Shown piece by piece: positions 16,881 through 25,902 of a stretch of DNA of 56,819 nt. The translations under genes and the position numbers were made by a program. Origin of the DNA: Clostridiales bacterium (GTDB lineage: Bacteria > Bacillota > Clostridia > Oscillospirales > Acutalibacteraceae); the NCBI GenBank assembly GCA_022799115.1, contig JAAWNT010000014.1, positions 1-56,819 of the forward strand, written 5' to 3'. A model generated the notes under the pieces. It saw only the letters and a list, made by a program, of their open reading frames with translations, searched no databases and was not told the DNA's origin. The first letter of the stretch is position 1. Each line of letters opens with the position of its first letter.

Positions 16881-18326
16881 ATGGCGGTAAAAGGCATTAC
16901 AAGACGCTGGCTTTTGAATAGTTTAGGGTTGATTCTGGCCATTTTGATTGTGCTGGTGTTCAGCTTTGCCTTTGTTGTGCGGGGATTTTTTTATTCCGGC
17001 ATTCAACAAACCATTAACGGAAGCGAAAGCAGCCTCAATGGATATTTTATCAATTCAAAGGATACCCCCGCGAAATTTATTGCGGCTGGCCGGAGCTACG
17101 TGGAGAATTTCCAGGAAAAGGAACGAATGGAGCTTATGCTGATTAACGACCAGGGGGGAATTGAGGTTACCTCCACTGGTTTCCCTCCAGATGAAGGGCA
17201 GCCCATGCCTGACTACGACCAGGCCAAGGCTTCGGAAAAGGGGTATGGCACCTGGACAGGGCAGCTCTCCTCGGGGGAACGGGTGATGGCTGTCACCAGT
17301 GTGTTTTATAATTCTAACAAAACTTATGTGGGGGGCATTCGTTTTGTCGTTTCGCTGGAAGCGGTGGACCGTAAGATTTTCCTGTCGGTGGCTATGCTGC
17401 TGTTAGTGGGAATTATGGTGATCTTTTTTGTTGTGATGTCTTCTTCCTATTTCATCAAATCCATAGTGAATCCGGTGCGCGAGATTGGGTCCACGGCAAA
17501 ACGAATCGCCCAGGGAGACTTTAACGCACGCATCGACAAGCCCTATGACGATGAAATTGGAGAGCTGTGCGACACCATCAATTATATGGCGGGAGAATTG
17601 GGTGCGGCCGAAAAGCTGAAAAACGATTTTATCTCGTCGGTATCTCATGAGTTGCGCACGCCTCTGACGGCGATTAAGGGCTGGGCGGAAACCATGCAGA
17701 TGAGCGGTCAAACCGATTCCAGAACGATGGAAAAGGGTATGGGGGTAATTGTACGGGAGAGCGAACGACTTTCCGGAATCGTGGAGGAGCTGTTGGACTT
17801 TTCCCGCATGCAAAACGGCCGAATGGTTCTGATGATGGATAAGATTGATCTGTTGGCGGAGCTGGACGAAGCGGTATACATGTATCGGGAGCGCGCCATT
17901 TCCGAGCAAAAGCATTTGCTTTATGAAGAGCCCGAGATGGTTTCACCAGTATTGGGGGACAAAAACCGGCTGCGCCAAGTATTTGTAAACATTATTGATA
18001 ACGCGCTGAAATATACGCCTGCGGGCGGGGCGGTGAGTATTTCCATCAAAGAGGAACCGGGCTGGATCCATGTTATTATCAGTGACAATGGATGCGGAAT
18101 CCCGGCGGCGCACCTACCTAGAATCAAGGATAAATTTTATAAGGCAAACCAGACCCAACGCGGATCTGGAATCGGGCTGGCTGTGGCGGATGAAATCATG
18201 CATTTGCATTCCGGCTCTCTGGATATCAAGAGCGAAGAAGGGGTGGGGACTACCGTGATTATCACCATTCCCACGATAGACCCTTCAAAAGAGGAAGAAG
18301 AGCCGGACCCGAATCCCATCCTTTGA
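16881..18326 (+). CDS. Membrane sensor histidine kinase
   Basis: 481-residue kinase cognate to the adjacent response regulator. Two membrane helices (about 12-36 and about 170-192) flank an extracellular domain of about 130 residues; a HAMP linker follows (SIVNPVREIGSTAKRIAQGD). The HisKA box has the phospho-acceptor His256 in SVSHELRTPLTAIKGW. The ATPase domain has N (IIDNALKYTPAGG), G1 (DNGCGIP), F (IKDKFYK) and G2 (RGSGIGLAVA) boxes. The architecture is that of the PhoR/WalK/ResE group, but without an obvious cytoplasmic PAS domain. The C-terminus ends in an acidic Glu/Pro tail (EEEEPDPNP). Confidence 0.93.
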   Translation: MAVKGITRRWLLNSLGLILAILIVLVFSFAFVVRGFFYSGIQQTINGSESSLNGYFINSKDTPAKFIAAGRSYVENFQEKERMELMLINDQGGIEVTSTGFPPDEGQPMPDYDQAKASEKGYGTWTGQLSSGERVMAVTSVFYNSNKTYVGGIRFVVSLEAVDRKIFLSVAMLLLVGIMVIFFVVMSSSYFIKSIVNPVREIGSTAKRIAQGDFNARIDKPYDDEIGELCDTINYMAGELGAAEKLKNDFISSVSHELRTPLTAIKGWAETMQMSGQTDSRTMEKGMGVIVRESERLSGIVEELLDFSRMQNGRMVLMMDKIDLLAELDEAVYMYRERAISEQKHLLYEEPEMVSPVLGDKNRLRQVFVNIIDNALKYTPAGGAVSISIKEEPGWIHVIISDNGCGIPAAHLPRIKDKFYKANQTQRGSGIGLAVADEIMHLHSGSLDIKSEEGVGTTVIITIPTIDPSKEEEEPDPNPIL

Positions 18327-18486
18327 TGAGCAGATCGGATGGAATCCTTTTCCGGCTTTTCCAGTAGAAACTACCCGGACGCAGCGAAAAACCAAGAGGT
18401 AATCTCTTATTTATATAGTCTATAATAATGAAAGGCGTCCCCTTAGAATGGAATACGCGGGGGGAAGCCGGGAAAGGATGCAGAGA

Positions 18487-19449
18487 ATGGCAAGAGAACA
18501 AACCAAAATGGTTACCTCCATCGGCGGGCAAGCGCTGATCGAGGGAATTATGATGAGAGGTCCTAAAAAAACATCAGTGGCGGTAAGACTGCCCAACGGC
18601 GCCATCAGTAACGAATATCTGGACGCCCACTACATACGGGACAAATATAAGATCTTTCGCGCACCCTTGCTGCGCGGGATTGCTGGGTTGATTGACTCCA
18701 TGCGGATTGGATATAAGGCGCTGATGTATTCTGCGGAAAAATCTGGGCTGGATGATGAAGAGGATGAGGGGGAACCCAACAAATTTGAACAGTGGATTGA
18801 CCGGGTGTTTGGAGATAAAATCTTCAATGTAATCATGGGAATCGCTGCGGTATTGGGAGTGGGTATCGCCATCCTGCTGTTTTTTGTTCTCCCTACTTGG
18901 ATTTGCAATCTGTTGTCCAATCCTCTGCCTGCCATCGGTTCGGGGTGGCTACGCTCCGTCGTGGAAGGGGTTATGCGGATCGGCATTTTTATTGCTTATA
19001 TTGTATTGTGCTCCAGGATGAAGGATATGCGACGGGTCTTTGAGTATCATGGCGCAGAGCATAAAACCATCTTTTGTTACGAAAACGAAGAAGAATTGAC
19101 CGTGGAAAACGTCCGCAAACACAGCCGGTTTCATCCGCGCTGCGGGACCAGCTTTATGATTCTGATGTTGCTGGTAGGCATCATCATCGGATTTTTTATT
19201 CCCTTTACCAATCCGTTTTTGCGGGGATTCATCAAAATATTGTGCCTTCCCATCTCGGTGGCCATCGGCTTTGAGCTGATTAAACTATGCGGAAAATACG
19301 ACAATGTGGTGACTCGGGCTGTCGCGGCGCCCGGCATGTGGATGCAGCGGATCACCACCAAGGAACCGGAGGATGGTATGATCGAAGTGGCCATTGAGGC
19401 GCTTAAGGCGGTCATCCCGGAAAATGGAGAGGATAAGATTATCAAATGA
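18487..19449 (+). CDS. DUF1385 family membrane protein (YqhQ-like)
   Basis: Conserved Firmicutes membrane protein of unknown biochemical role, about 320 residues. Starts with the family signature SIGGQALIEGIMMRGP, then RGIAGLIDSM. Several membrane segments follow, and between them the invariant cytosolic block EYHGAEHKTIFCYE, followed by RKHSRFHPRCGTSF, with His/Cys residues that look like metal ligands. The ATG at 18487 is preferred (AAAGGA 8 bases upstream); an in-frame ATG at 18448 is possible, and TATAAT at 18421-18426 would give a very short leader for it. Its stop overlaps prmC (ATGA). The DUF1385-prmC pairing is common in clostridia, often followed by prfA, which is absent here. Confidence 0.9.
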   Translation: MAREQTKMVTSIGGQALIEGIMMRGPKKTSVAVRLPNGAISNEYLDAHYIRDKYKIFRAPLLRGIAGLIDSMRIGYKALMYSAEKSGLDDEEDEGEPNKFEQWIDRVFGDKIFNVIMGIAAVLGVGIAILLFFVLPTWICNLLSNPLPAIGSGWLRSVVEGVMRIGIFIAYIVLCSRMKDMRRVFEYHGAEHKTIFCYENEEELTVENVRKHSRFHPRCGTSFMILMLLVGIIIGFFIPFTNPFLRGFIKILCLPISVAIGFELIKLCGKYDNVVTRAVAAPGMWMQRITTKEPEDGMIEVAIEALKAVIPENGEDKIIK

Positions 19450-20321
19450 CCCTTCAAGAAGCTTATCTACAGGGAAGACAGTATTTGCAAAAGGCGGGGA
19501 TTGAAAGCCCCGCCTTTGATGCGTTTTGCCTTTTTACGCATCTATTTGGATTGGACCGGCAAGGGTTGGCTATTCATGGAAAGGAAAAGGCGGCCGCCAA
19601 AACGGTGACAGAATATCAAAGGATGTTAATCAGGCGGGCCGAAGGATATCCCCTGCAATATTTATTGAAGGAATGGCAGTTTATGGGAATGCCTTTTTTG
19701 GTGGGGGAAGGGGTATTGATTCCCCGGGATGACACCGAAGTGGTAGTTTATGAATGCGCCCAAAGGCTAAAGCAGGTCAAAGATCCGGTCATTGTTGACT
19801 TGTGCGCAGGCAGCGGCGCGGTAGCGATCGGGTTGTGTTCTTTACTGCCGGGGGCCAGGATTACGGCTGTAGAATGGTCGGAAAAGGCGTTTGATTATCT
19901 ACAAAGAAACATCTCTGTGAACCATATGGAACGGGTGATTCCGGTGCGGGGGGATGTCCTTCGGGATTTCCAATTGGCGGAGAACGGCTCGCTGGATGCG
20001 CTGGTTTCCAATCCTCCCTATATCCCCAGCGGAGACCTCTCGAGCCTACAGAAAGAGGTCCAATGGGAACCTCGGATGGCGCTGGATGGCGGAGGAGACG
20101 GATTGGATTTTTACCGTGCAATTGCGGAGAATTGGCTGATTAAATTGAAGGCGGGGGGCATAGCGGCGGTGGAGATCGGGATTGACCAGGATCAGCAGGT
20201 GAAAGCCCTGTTTGAAGAAGCGGGCTTAAGGGAGATACGGACGATCCCGGATCTCAGCGGGATTCCCAGGGCGGTGAGCGGAGTTTGGCCCGGAAAAAAG
20301 AGCCAAACCGCAAGCCAATAA
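19446..20321 (+). CDS. prmC: Peptide chain release factor N5-glutamine methyltransferase
   Basis: SAM-dependent enzyme that methylates the Gln of the GGQ motif in release factors RF1/RF2, improving translation termination. 291 residues: an N-terminal helical RF-binding domain (1-80) with the family's GYPLQYLLKEWQFMG, then the Rossmann methyltransferase with VLIPRDDTEVVV, DLCAGSGAVAIG and the catalytic NPPY (189-192) in VSNPPYIPSGDL. A slight change from the usual PRPETE motif (PRDDTE) is seen. Translationally coupled to the DUF1385 gene by a 4-base overlap. Confidence 0.94.
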   Translation: MTLQEAYLQGRQYLQKAGIESPAFDAFCLFTHLFGLDRQGLAIHGKEKAAAKTVTEYQRMLIRRAEGYPLQYLLKEWQFMGMPFLVGEGVLIPRDDTEVVVYECAQRLKQVKDPVIVDLCAGSGAVAIGLCSLLPGARITAVEWSEKAFDYLQRNISVNHMERVIPVRGDVLRDFQLAENGSLDALVSNPPYIPSGDLSSLQKEVQWEPRMALDGGGDGLDFYRAIAENWLIKLKAGGIAAVEIGIDQDQQVKALFEEAGLREIRTIPDLSGIPRAVSGVWPGKKSQTASQ

Positions 20322-20639
20322 ATCCAAGAAGTATATCGCAGATGGAACAAAAAGATGTCCGTGGGTTTTCCCATCATCAATTGATTGGAATAGAAAGGAC
20401 GTATCAAAAAAGTAAGCGTGGATAAACAGAACAAAAGTTTTGTTTTCTCGGCTTTTCGGTTGATTTCCATAACTGTTTACGATATAATAAAACAATCAAA
20501 AACCAAAGGAATTTGTAACGGGTCCGGAGGCCGACGTTTGAAGGGAAAGCCTTTTAAACAGGGGACAGCGGAGGTTGCGTGCACCGGCGATCAAACGCGC
20601 TAACCCGTGTAACCGGCTCCAGCGAAAGGAAGGTCTACT
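20322..20639. other. recA upstream region
   Basis: About 320 bases with a good sigma-A promoter at 20460-20488, then a GC-rich untranslated leader of about 145 bases before recA. I found no close match to the Gram-positive LexA box (CGAACATATGTTCG), so SOS control cannot be read from the sequence. Confidence 0.5.
20460..20488 (+). promoter_or_regulatory. Sigma-A promoter for recA
   Basis: TTGATT (20460-20465), 17-base spacer, perfect TATAAT (20483-20488). Confidence 0.75.
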
Positions 20640-21761
20640 ATGGCACTGGATAAAAGCAAAGCGTTGGAAACCGCGCTGGGACAGATAGAAAAACAATTCG
20701 GGAAAGGCGCTGTTATGCGCTTGGGACAAAATGAGGCCATGCATGTGGACGCCGTGTCCACCGGCAGCTTATCTCTGGATCTGGCATTGGGAATTGGCGG
20801 CCTTCCCAGAGGACGTATCGTGGAAATTTATGGCCCGGAATCCTCGGGTAAAACCACTTTGGCTCTGCACTGTATCGCTCAGGGGCAAAAAAACGGGGGA
20901 TACGCCGCTTTTATCGATGTGGAACACGCCTTGGATCCGGTGTATGCTCGTGCGTTGGGCGTGGATGTGGATTCTCTGTTGGTTTCCCAGCCGGACACCG
21001 GGGAGCAGGCGCTGGAGATTACCGAGGCTTTGGTTCGCTCTGGGGCCATTGACGTGATTGTAGTGGACTCGGTGGCGGCGTTGGTTCCCCGCGCGGAAAT
21101 TGAGGGCGAAATGGGGGACAGCCATGTGGGATTGCAGGCCCGGCTTATGTCCCAGGCGCTCAGAAAACTGGCGGGCGCCATCTCAAAATCCAATTGCGTG
21201 GCTATCTTTATCAACCAGCTGCGTGAAAAAGTTGGCGTGGTTTATGGGAATCCCGAAGTAACTCCCGGCGGTAGGGCTTTAAAGTTCTATTCCTCGGTGC
21301 GCATTGATATCCGGAGGATCGAAACGCTCAAGAGCAACGGGGAAATGATTGGTTCCCGAACCCGGGCTAAGGTGGTTAAAAACAAGATTGCGCCCCCCTT
21401 CCGAGAGGCGGAGTTCGATGTCATGTATGGCCGTGGAATCTCCCGGGAAGGGGAACTGTTGGATCTGGCTGTCAAGTTGGATGTGGTGCAGAAAAGCGGC
21501 GCTTGGTTCTCTTATAACGGCGACCGATTGGGGCAAGGGCGGGACAATGTCAAGGAGTTTTTCCGAAATAACCCGGAGCTGGCCGCCAATGTGGAGGAGC
21601 AGGTGCGGGAAAATGTAGGAAAGCTGTATGCCAAAACCGCTCCGGTAGCGGCGCCCACGGCGGCCGCCAAACCGGTAGAGGTGGAGGTAAAGCCTGTACC
21701 GGCGGCGGCGAAACCCCGCGCGAGAGCAAAGGCCAGCATTGATATCACGGTGGACGACTGA
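20640..21761 (+). CDS. recA: Recombinase A
   Basis: ATP-dependent strand-exchange protein for homologous recombination and activator of LexA cleavage. 373 residues; Walker [10 protein letters not shown] (65-73), the MAW-like [12 protein letters not shown] segment, Walker [12 protein letters not shown]1/L2 DNA-binding loops ([20 protein letters not shown] and [20 protein letters not shown]), and [11 protein letters not shown]. The C-terminal tail is Ala/Pro/Lys-rich, ending in an acidic DITVDD, as usual. First gene of recA-recX-rimO-pgsA; its stop codon shares a base with the recX start. Confidence 0.98.
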   Translation: MALDKSKALETALGQIEKQFGKGAVMRLGQNEAMHVDAVSTGSLSLDLALGIGGLPRGRIVEIYGPESSGKTTLALHCIAQGQKNGGYAAFIDVEHALDPVYARALGVDVDSLLVSQPDTGEQALEITEALVRSGAIDVIVVDSVAALVPRAEIEGEMGDSHVGLQARLMSQALRKLAGAISKSNCVAIFINQLREKVGVVYGNPEVTPGGRALKFYSSVRIDIRRIETLKSNGEMIGSRTRAKVVKNKIAPPFREAEFDVMYGRGISREGELLDLAVKLDVVQKSGAWFSYNGDRLGQGRDNVKEFFRNNPELAANVEEQVRENVGKLYAKTAPVAAPTAAAKPVEVEVKPVPAAAKPRARAKASIDITVDD

Positions 21762-22405
21762 TGCGCATCACCGGCATAGAGCCCCGCAGGAAAAGCCTGC
21801 GGGCTCTTTATCTCGATGGGGAATTTGCCGTTAATGTTGACGAACAGACGTTGCTTTGCTCCCCATATCGTTTAGGAATGGAGATCAGCGACGAAGAATT
21901 GCAGGAGCTGCTCAGGCAGTCGGATGGCCGCCGCGCCAGGGAAAAAGCGATGTATCTACTCGCTCATCGGGACCACTCCAAAAAGGAACTGGTGGATAAA
22001 ATTAAACGAACCTCTTCCGAGGAGGCCGCCACTGAAGCGGCCCATCGCATGGAGGAAATCGGGTTGATAAACGATGAAGATTACGCCCGGCGTTATGCAA
22101 AAGAGCTGATTGTCCGGCGACGTTTTTCCCAATCAAGAACAGAGTATGAACTTCTGCAAAAGGGTATTGACAGGGAACTGATTCATGAGATAATAGAGGA
22201 AATGGACATTGATCCCGCGGAACAGCTGCGGGATCTTTTGGAACGCAAATATGCGCGCGGTCTAGGCGATGAAAAGAGCCGCCGGAGAACGGTGGCTGCT
22301 TTGCAGCGTTTGGGCTATCGGTGGGAGGAAATCCGCCGGGCGCTGGAAGAATATACGCCCCAATCGGGCGGTGAGGATGATTCAGAAACATGGCATATCG
22401 GATAG
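21761..22405 (+). CDS. recX: Regulatory protein RecX
   Basis: Inhibitor/modulator that caps RecA filaments. 214 residues, helical, with three-helix repeats: AREKAMYLLAHRDHSKKELVDKI (repeat 1), the central EIGLINDEDYARRYAKELI (signature G-I-D-D-x-x-Y-A), and the third-repeat sequence RTVAALQRLGYRWEEIRRAL. The N-terminal 55 residues form the beta-rich extension typical of clostridial RecX. Starts on the last base of the recA stop and overlaps rimO by 16 bases, so it is translationally coupled at both ends. Confidence 0.9.
   Translation: MRITGIEPRRKSLRALYLDGEFAVNVDEQTLLCSPYRLGMEISDEELQELLRQSDGRRAREKAMYLLAHRDHSKKELVDKIKRTSSEEAATEAAHRMEEIGLINDEDYARRYAKELIVRRRFSQSRTEYELLQKGIDRELIHEIIEEMDIDPAEQLRDLLERKYARGLGDEKSRRRTVAALQRLGYRWEEIRRALEEYTPQSGGEDDSETWHIG
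21779..21809 (+). promoter_or_regulatory. Hairpin just inside recX, possible recA/recX attenuator
   Basis: GAGCCcCGCAGG pairs with CCTGCGGGCTC (one bulged C, loop AAAAG) and is followed by TTTA. It starts 19 bases after the recX start. The short T-run suggests a weak terminator, mRNA end-protection or translational pause that would keep RecX below RecA; this is inference. Confidence 0.4.
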
Positions 22406-23730
22406 GATTAGTGAGCCTGGGTTGTGAGAAGAACCGGGTAGACGCGGAAATGATGCTTTATAAGCTAAAGGAGCAGGGATATCAACTGGTGGAGGACGTG
22501 GCCATGGGAGATGTGGCCATTGTCAACACCTGCGGGTTTATCGACGCGGCCAAACAAGAGAGCATCGAGGAGATTTTGGAGCTTGCCAAGCTTAAGGAGG
22601 AAGGCCGCATACAAGCGATTGTGGTCACCGGGTGCATGGCGGAGCGTTATCGGGAAGAGATCCTAAAGGAGCTTCCCGAAGTGGATGCAGTGGCGGGGAT
22701 TGGAGCCAACGGGGACATCGCTTCTGTGATAGAACAGGTGCTTTCAGGCAAACAGGTGCAGAGTTTTCCAAAAAAGGAAAACATGCCGCTTAGCGGCGAC
22801 AGGGTGCCCACCACGCCCAGTTATTTCTCTTATCTGAAAATAGCCGACGGGTGTGACAACAAATGCACCTATTGCGCCATTCCCATGATTCGGGGCGGTT
22901 TTCGCAGCCGAATGATGGAGGATATCCTGCAAGAGGCGGAGACGTTAGCCCGGCGTGGTGTCAGAGAGCTGATGGTGATCGCTCAGGATACCACCCGCTA
23001 TGGGGAGGATCTGTACGGGAGGCTGATGCTTCCGGAATTGTTGACCGAGTTGTGTAAAATCGACGGAATTCGCTGGATTCGTCTGTTATATTGTTATCCT
23101 GACCGGTTGACTGAGGATTTAATGGAGGTCATTGCCAGGGAGGATAAAATTGTCAAATACTTAGATTTGCCCTTACAGCATTGCAACGGCAGGGTGCTCA
23201 AAGCCATGAACCGCCATGGAAATCGCTGTGAGCTTACCGAACTTCTCCAAAAGGTGCGGGAAAAGATTCCGGGCGTCACCCTTCGGACCACCTTTATTGT
23301 GGGCTTTCCCGGCGAAACCCAAGAGGAGTTTGAAGATTTGGCGGAGTTTGTTAAAGAAGTTGAATTTGACCGGATGGGCTGCTTTGAATATTCCCAGGAG
23401 GAGGGCACTCCCGCCGCCAGAATGAAGGGGCAGGTGGATCCACAGGTAAAACAACGGCGCCAGCAGCTGTTGATGGAAGAACAAATGCGCATTATGGACC
23501 GTAAAAATTCGGTTATGGTGGGTAAAACCATTACCGTACTGTGCGAGGGATTTGACCGTTACGCGGAATGCTGGTATGGACGAAGCGAGGCGGATGCCCC
23601 TGAGGTAGATGGCAAGGTGTTTTTTACTCATAGAGACAAGAAACCGGGATTGGGACAGTTTGTCAAGGTTTTGGTTACGGATACGATGGACTGCGACCTC
23701 ATTGGAGAGCTGTCAGACGAAGCGAACTAG
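22390..23730 (+). CDS. rimO: Ribosomal protein S12 methylthiotransferase
   Basis: Radical-SAM enzyme that adds a methylthio group to the conserved Asp of ribosomal protein S12. 446 residues: N-terminal UPF0004 domain with cluster cysteines C12, C48 and C82 (LGCEKN, NTCGF, TGCMAE); radical-SAM core with C155-x3-C159-x2-C162 (DGCDNKCTYC); C-terminal TRAM domain from about 375. RimO rather than MiaB is indicated by LVSLGCEKNRVDAE at the start and IADGCDNKCTYCAIPMIRGG. Overlaps recX by 16 bases. Confidence 0.93.
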   Translation: MAYRIGLVSLGCEKNRVDAEMMLYKLKEQGYQLVEDVAMGDVAIVNTCGFIDAAKQESIEEILELAKLKEEGRIQAIVVTGCMAERYREEILKELPEVDAVAGIGANGDIASVIEQVLSGKQVQSFPKKENMPLSGDRVPTTPSYFSYLKIADGCDNKCTYCAIPMIRGGFRSRMMEDILQEAETLARRGVRELMVIAQDTTRYGEDLYGRLMLPELLTELCKIDGIRWIRLLYCYPDRLTEDLMEVIAREDKIVKYLDLPLQHCNGRVLKAMNRHGNRCELTELLQKVREKIPGVTLRTTFIVGFPGETQEEFEDLAEFVKEVEFDRMGCFEYSQEEGTPAARMKGQVDPQVKQRRQQLLMEEQMRIMDRKNSVMVGKTITVLCEGFDRYAECWYGRSEADAPEVDGKVFFTHRDKKPGLGQFVKVLVTDTMDCDLIGELSDEAN

Positions 23731-23856
23731 GATTTATAATTGGCCAAACGGAGAGACCATGACGTGGGGCGGAGCAGGCTCTCGGTGGAAACAGCCTGCT
23801 TGCCGGAGGATTTGGCCGAAAACCGGTATCGTGTTAGAGTGGAGTGAGGGGAAAGA

Positions 23857-24456
23857 ATGAATACACCAAATAAGTTGACGTTGCTGCGTATTGCATTGGT
23901 GCCCTTTTTTGTAGCTTTTCTGCTGATGCCTTCCGTACCGCATCATTATTTAATTGCAGGCTTGATTTTTGGCGCTGCGGCCCTGACCGATCATTTTGAT
24001 GGAAAGTTAGCCCGGAAAAACGGTCAGATCACCGACTTTGGCAAATTTGCCGATCCATTGGCGGATAAAATCCTGGTGGTTTCCGCGTTTCTATGTTTTG
24101 TGGAACTTGATGTAATCGGTGCGATTCCCGTGATTATTGTCCTTTTCCGTGAGTTTTTGGTCACCTCGATCCGATTAGTGGCTTCAGGAAACGGCAAGGT
24201 AATCGCGGCCAATGGTTGGGGTAAGGCAAAAACCATCAGTCAAATTGCCGCGATTCTGGTGATTATTGTTCTGCAATATGGCAACGAGCTGATTTTGATG
24301 CAGGTTATTCCGCTGGGTTCGGCGGAAGCGGAGATGTTCGTCAGGGCATCTCTTTTGGCAGGACAGATCGCCGTTTGGATCTGTGTGGGATTTACCCTGA
24401 TTTCCGGCGGAATTTATTTATGGGACAATCGCCAATATATAAAAACAGCGAAATAA
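23857..24456 (+). CDS. pgsA: CDP-diacylglycerol--glycerol-3-phosphate 3-phosphatidyltransferase
   Basis: Integral membrane enzyme making phosphatidylglycerol phosphate, the committed step to phosphatidylglycerol and cardiolipin. 199 residues with about five membrane helices. The CDP-alcohol phosphotransferase signature is complete: DGKLARKNGQITDFGKFAD followed by PLAD (pattern D-G-x2-A-R-x8-G-x3-D-x3-D). Starts MNTPNKLTLLRI, the standard PgsA N-terminus; AGGGGAAAG ahead of the ATG. Last gene of the recA unit; 126 bases after rimO and directly before a terminator. Confidence 0.95.
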   Translation: MNTPNKLTLLRIALVPFFVAFLLMPSVPHHYLIAGLIFGAAALTDHFDGKLARKNGQITDFGKFADPLADKILVVSAFLCFVELDVIGAIPVIIVLFREFLVTSIRLVASGNGKVIAANGWGKAKTISQIAAILVIIVLQYGNELILMQVIPLGSAEAEMFVRASLLAGQIAVWICVGFTLISGGIYLWDNRQYIKTAK

Positions 24457-24461
24457 TGAGG

Positions 24462-24497
24462 AAAGGGAAGCCTTGTGAAAACAGGGCTTCCCTTTTT
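24462..24497 (+). terminator. Intrinsic terminator after pgsA
   Basis: 15-base stem (24462-24476 with 24481-24495) closed by a GAAA tetraloop, ending in five T residues. Confidence 0.85.
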
Positions 24498-24742
24498 GCA
24501 CCCGCCGCAATACCGGATGACTAACGGGACACAGAAGAAAGGGAACTTTTCCAGATCTAAGAACTCATAATGTGGAGAGAAAGAAGTTGGTTGCTCTGCA
24601 AGCCGATCCATCAGGACTCCGATTCAATGGGAGTAAAAAGGTACAACGGAATGAAAAACATGGAATATGATTATGACAGTATGCGGAAGAACTGGCGGGC
24701 TGAAATCAAGAGTAGAAAACAAGATATTTTCCCGTGATACTC
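24498..24742. other. Gene-free stretch before the cys T-box
   Basis: No open frame with a ribosome binding site, repeat or structured RNA is recognised between the pgsA terminator and the T-box promoter. Confidence 0.4.
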
Positions 24743-24771
24743 TTTACTTACCAGAGATTTTATACTATACT
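24743..24771 (+). promoter_or_regulatory. Promoter for the T-box leader
   Basis: TTTACT (24743-24748), 17-base spacer, TATACT (24766-24771), directly upstream of the T-box. Confidence 0.6.
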
Positions 24772-24789
24772 AAAAGGCAAAGAAATCAT

Positions 24790-25075
24790 CCGGGATGAAG
24801 TAAATAATGCAACCAGCAACGAGAGGGAGAAGTAACCGGACCCTTACGCATCAGAGAGGGGGCGCACATGCTGAAAGCGTCCTTAGCGGTTAAGACCGGC
24901 CAAATGCACCCGTCAGCTCACAGGGGGAACGGAAGTAGGATCGCTTATTATCCCTGTGCGGACTTTGCCGCCGTTATCCGGCAATCCGCTGTTTTGGCGG
25001 GATAAGCGAGAAATCGGAGTGGAACCGCGAATCATTCGCCTCCGTCCTCATATTATGGGGACGGAGGCTTTTTTT
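24790..25075 (+). promoter_or_regulatory. T-box riboswitch, cysteine-specific, upstream of cysE-cysS
   Basis: tRNA-sensing leader that terminates transcription when tRNA-Cys is charged. Stem I elements are visible (GAGAAGTA near 24827, CAGAGAGG near 24851, the GCTGAAAGCG segment near 24870); the specifier region reads CAAATGCACC, giving codon UGC (24905-24907) for Cys. The antiterminator T-box sequence GGAGTGGAACCGCG lies at 25016-25029; its UGGA suits a tRNA with discriminator U, as tRNA-Cys has. The terminator is a 10-base stem (25038-25047 with 25059-25068, GCCTCCGTCC/GGACGGAGGC) followed by seven T residues. The specifier, the discriminator match and the downstream cysteine genes agree with each other. 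The exact 5' boundary is approximate. Confidence 0.93.
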
Positions 25076-25239
25076 GCCCCGACGACGTCTCATCTCAAAG
25101 CAAATGGATACTGTTGTCCTACTTGAACAACAAAGACGCTCTAAGGATAATCGTCTGAATGGGAAGTAATAGAATCAAAAAGCAAGAATATCTGTTCTTT
25201 TTTCTGTTTACAGCGTAACGTATAGGAGGTGACCATGGT

Positions 25240-25902
25240 ATGTTTGACCATTTAAAAGCGGAGCTGGATTCCATTATGGAACGAGATCCTGCCGCTCGTT
25301 CCCGGTTGGAGGTTTATTTCCTTTACTCGGGATTTCGGGCGGTGCGTGCTTACCGCAAAGCCCACTGGTTCTACCAAAGAAATCATAAATTCATCGCCCG
25401 ATGGCTCAGTCAGCGGGCTCGGCACAAAACCGGTATAGAAATTCATCCTGGGGCCACAATAGGAAAAGGATTGTTTATTGACCACGGAATGGGCGTTGTC
25501 ATCGGAGAAACCGCAGAGATTGGCGACAATTGTACCATCTATCAAAATGTAACCCTGGGGGGTACTGGAAAGGACCAGGGAAAACGGCATCCCACATTGG
25601 GAAACAATGTAATGGTGGGTTCCGGCGCCAAGGTATTGGGTCCCTTTAAGGTGGGGGACAACGCCCGTATCGCGGCGGGTGCTGTGGTGCTCGACGAGGT
25701 GCCGCCGAATGCCACTGCAGTGGGCGTTCCCGCCAGAGTAGTGAGAGTCAACGGAGTCAAGACCGCCGCCTTGGATCAGATCCATGTGACCGATCCGGTG
25801 TCACAGGAGCTGTGTCGCTTGCAGTATCAAGTGGTTCAACTACAAAACAAAATGGAGAGAATGGAGCGCAATCAAACGCCTGAAAAAACAAACGACGGTT
25901 AA
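25240..25902 (+). CDS. cysE: Serine O-acetyltransferase
   Basis: Acetyl-CoA-dependent acetylation of L-serine, first step of cysteine synthesis; cytoplasmic hexamer. 220 residues: helical N-domain, then the left-handed beta-helix hexapeptide repeats (TGIEIHPGATIGKGLFIDHG, then VVIGETAEIGDN, NVTLGGTG) with the active-site Asp-His pair in IDHGMG and the acetyl-CoA loop KRHPTLGNNV. Short CysE of the EpsC type, common in Firmicutes. The ATG at 25240 follows AGGAGGTGACC; an overlapping ATG at 25235 is in another frame. Controlled by the Cys T-box; cysS lies 348 bases downstream. Confidence 0.95.
   Translation: MFDHLKAELDSIMERDPAARSRLEVYFLYSGFRAVRAYRKAHWFYQRNHKFIARWLSQRARHKTGIEIHPGATIGKGLFIDHGMGVVIGETAEIGDNCTIYQNVTLGGTGKDQGKRHPTLGNNVMVGSGAKVLGPFKVGDNARIAAGAVVLDEVPPNATAVGVPARVVRVNGVKTAALDQIHVTDPVSQELCRLQYQVVQLQNKMERMERNQTPEKTNDG

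Noticed and set aside
20322-20639. LexA box upstream of recA
   Set aside because: I looked for CGAACATATGTTCG-like palindromes and found none good enough to report.
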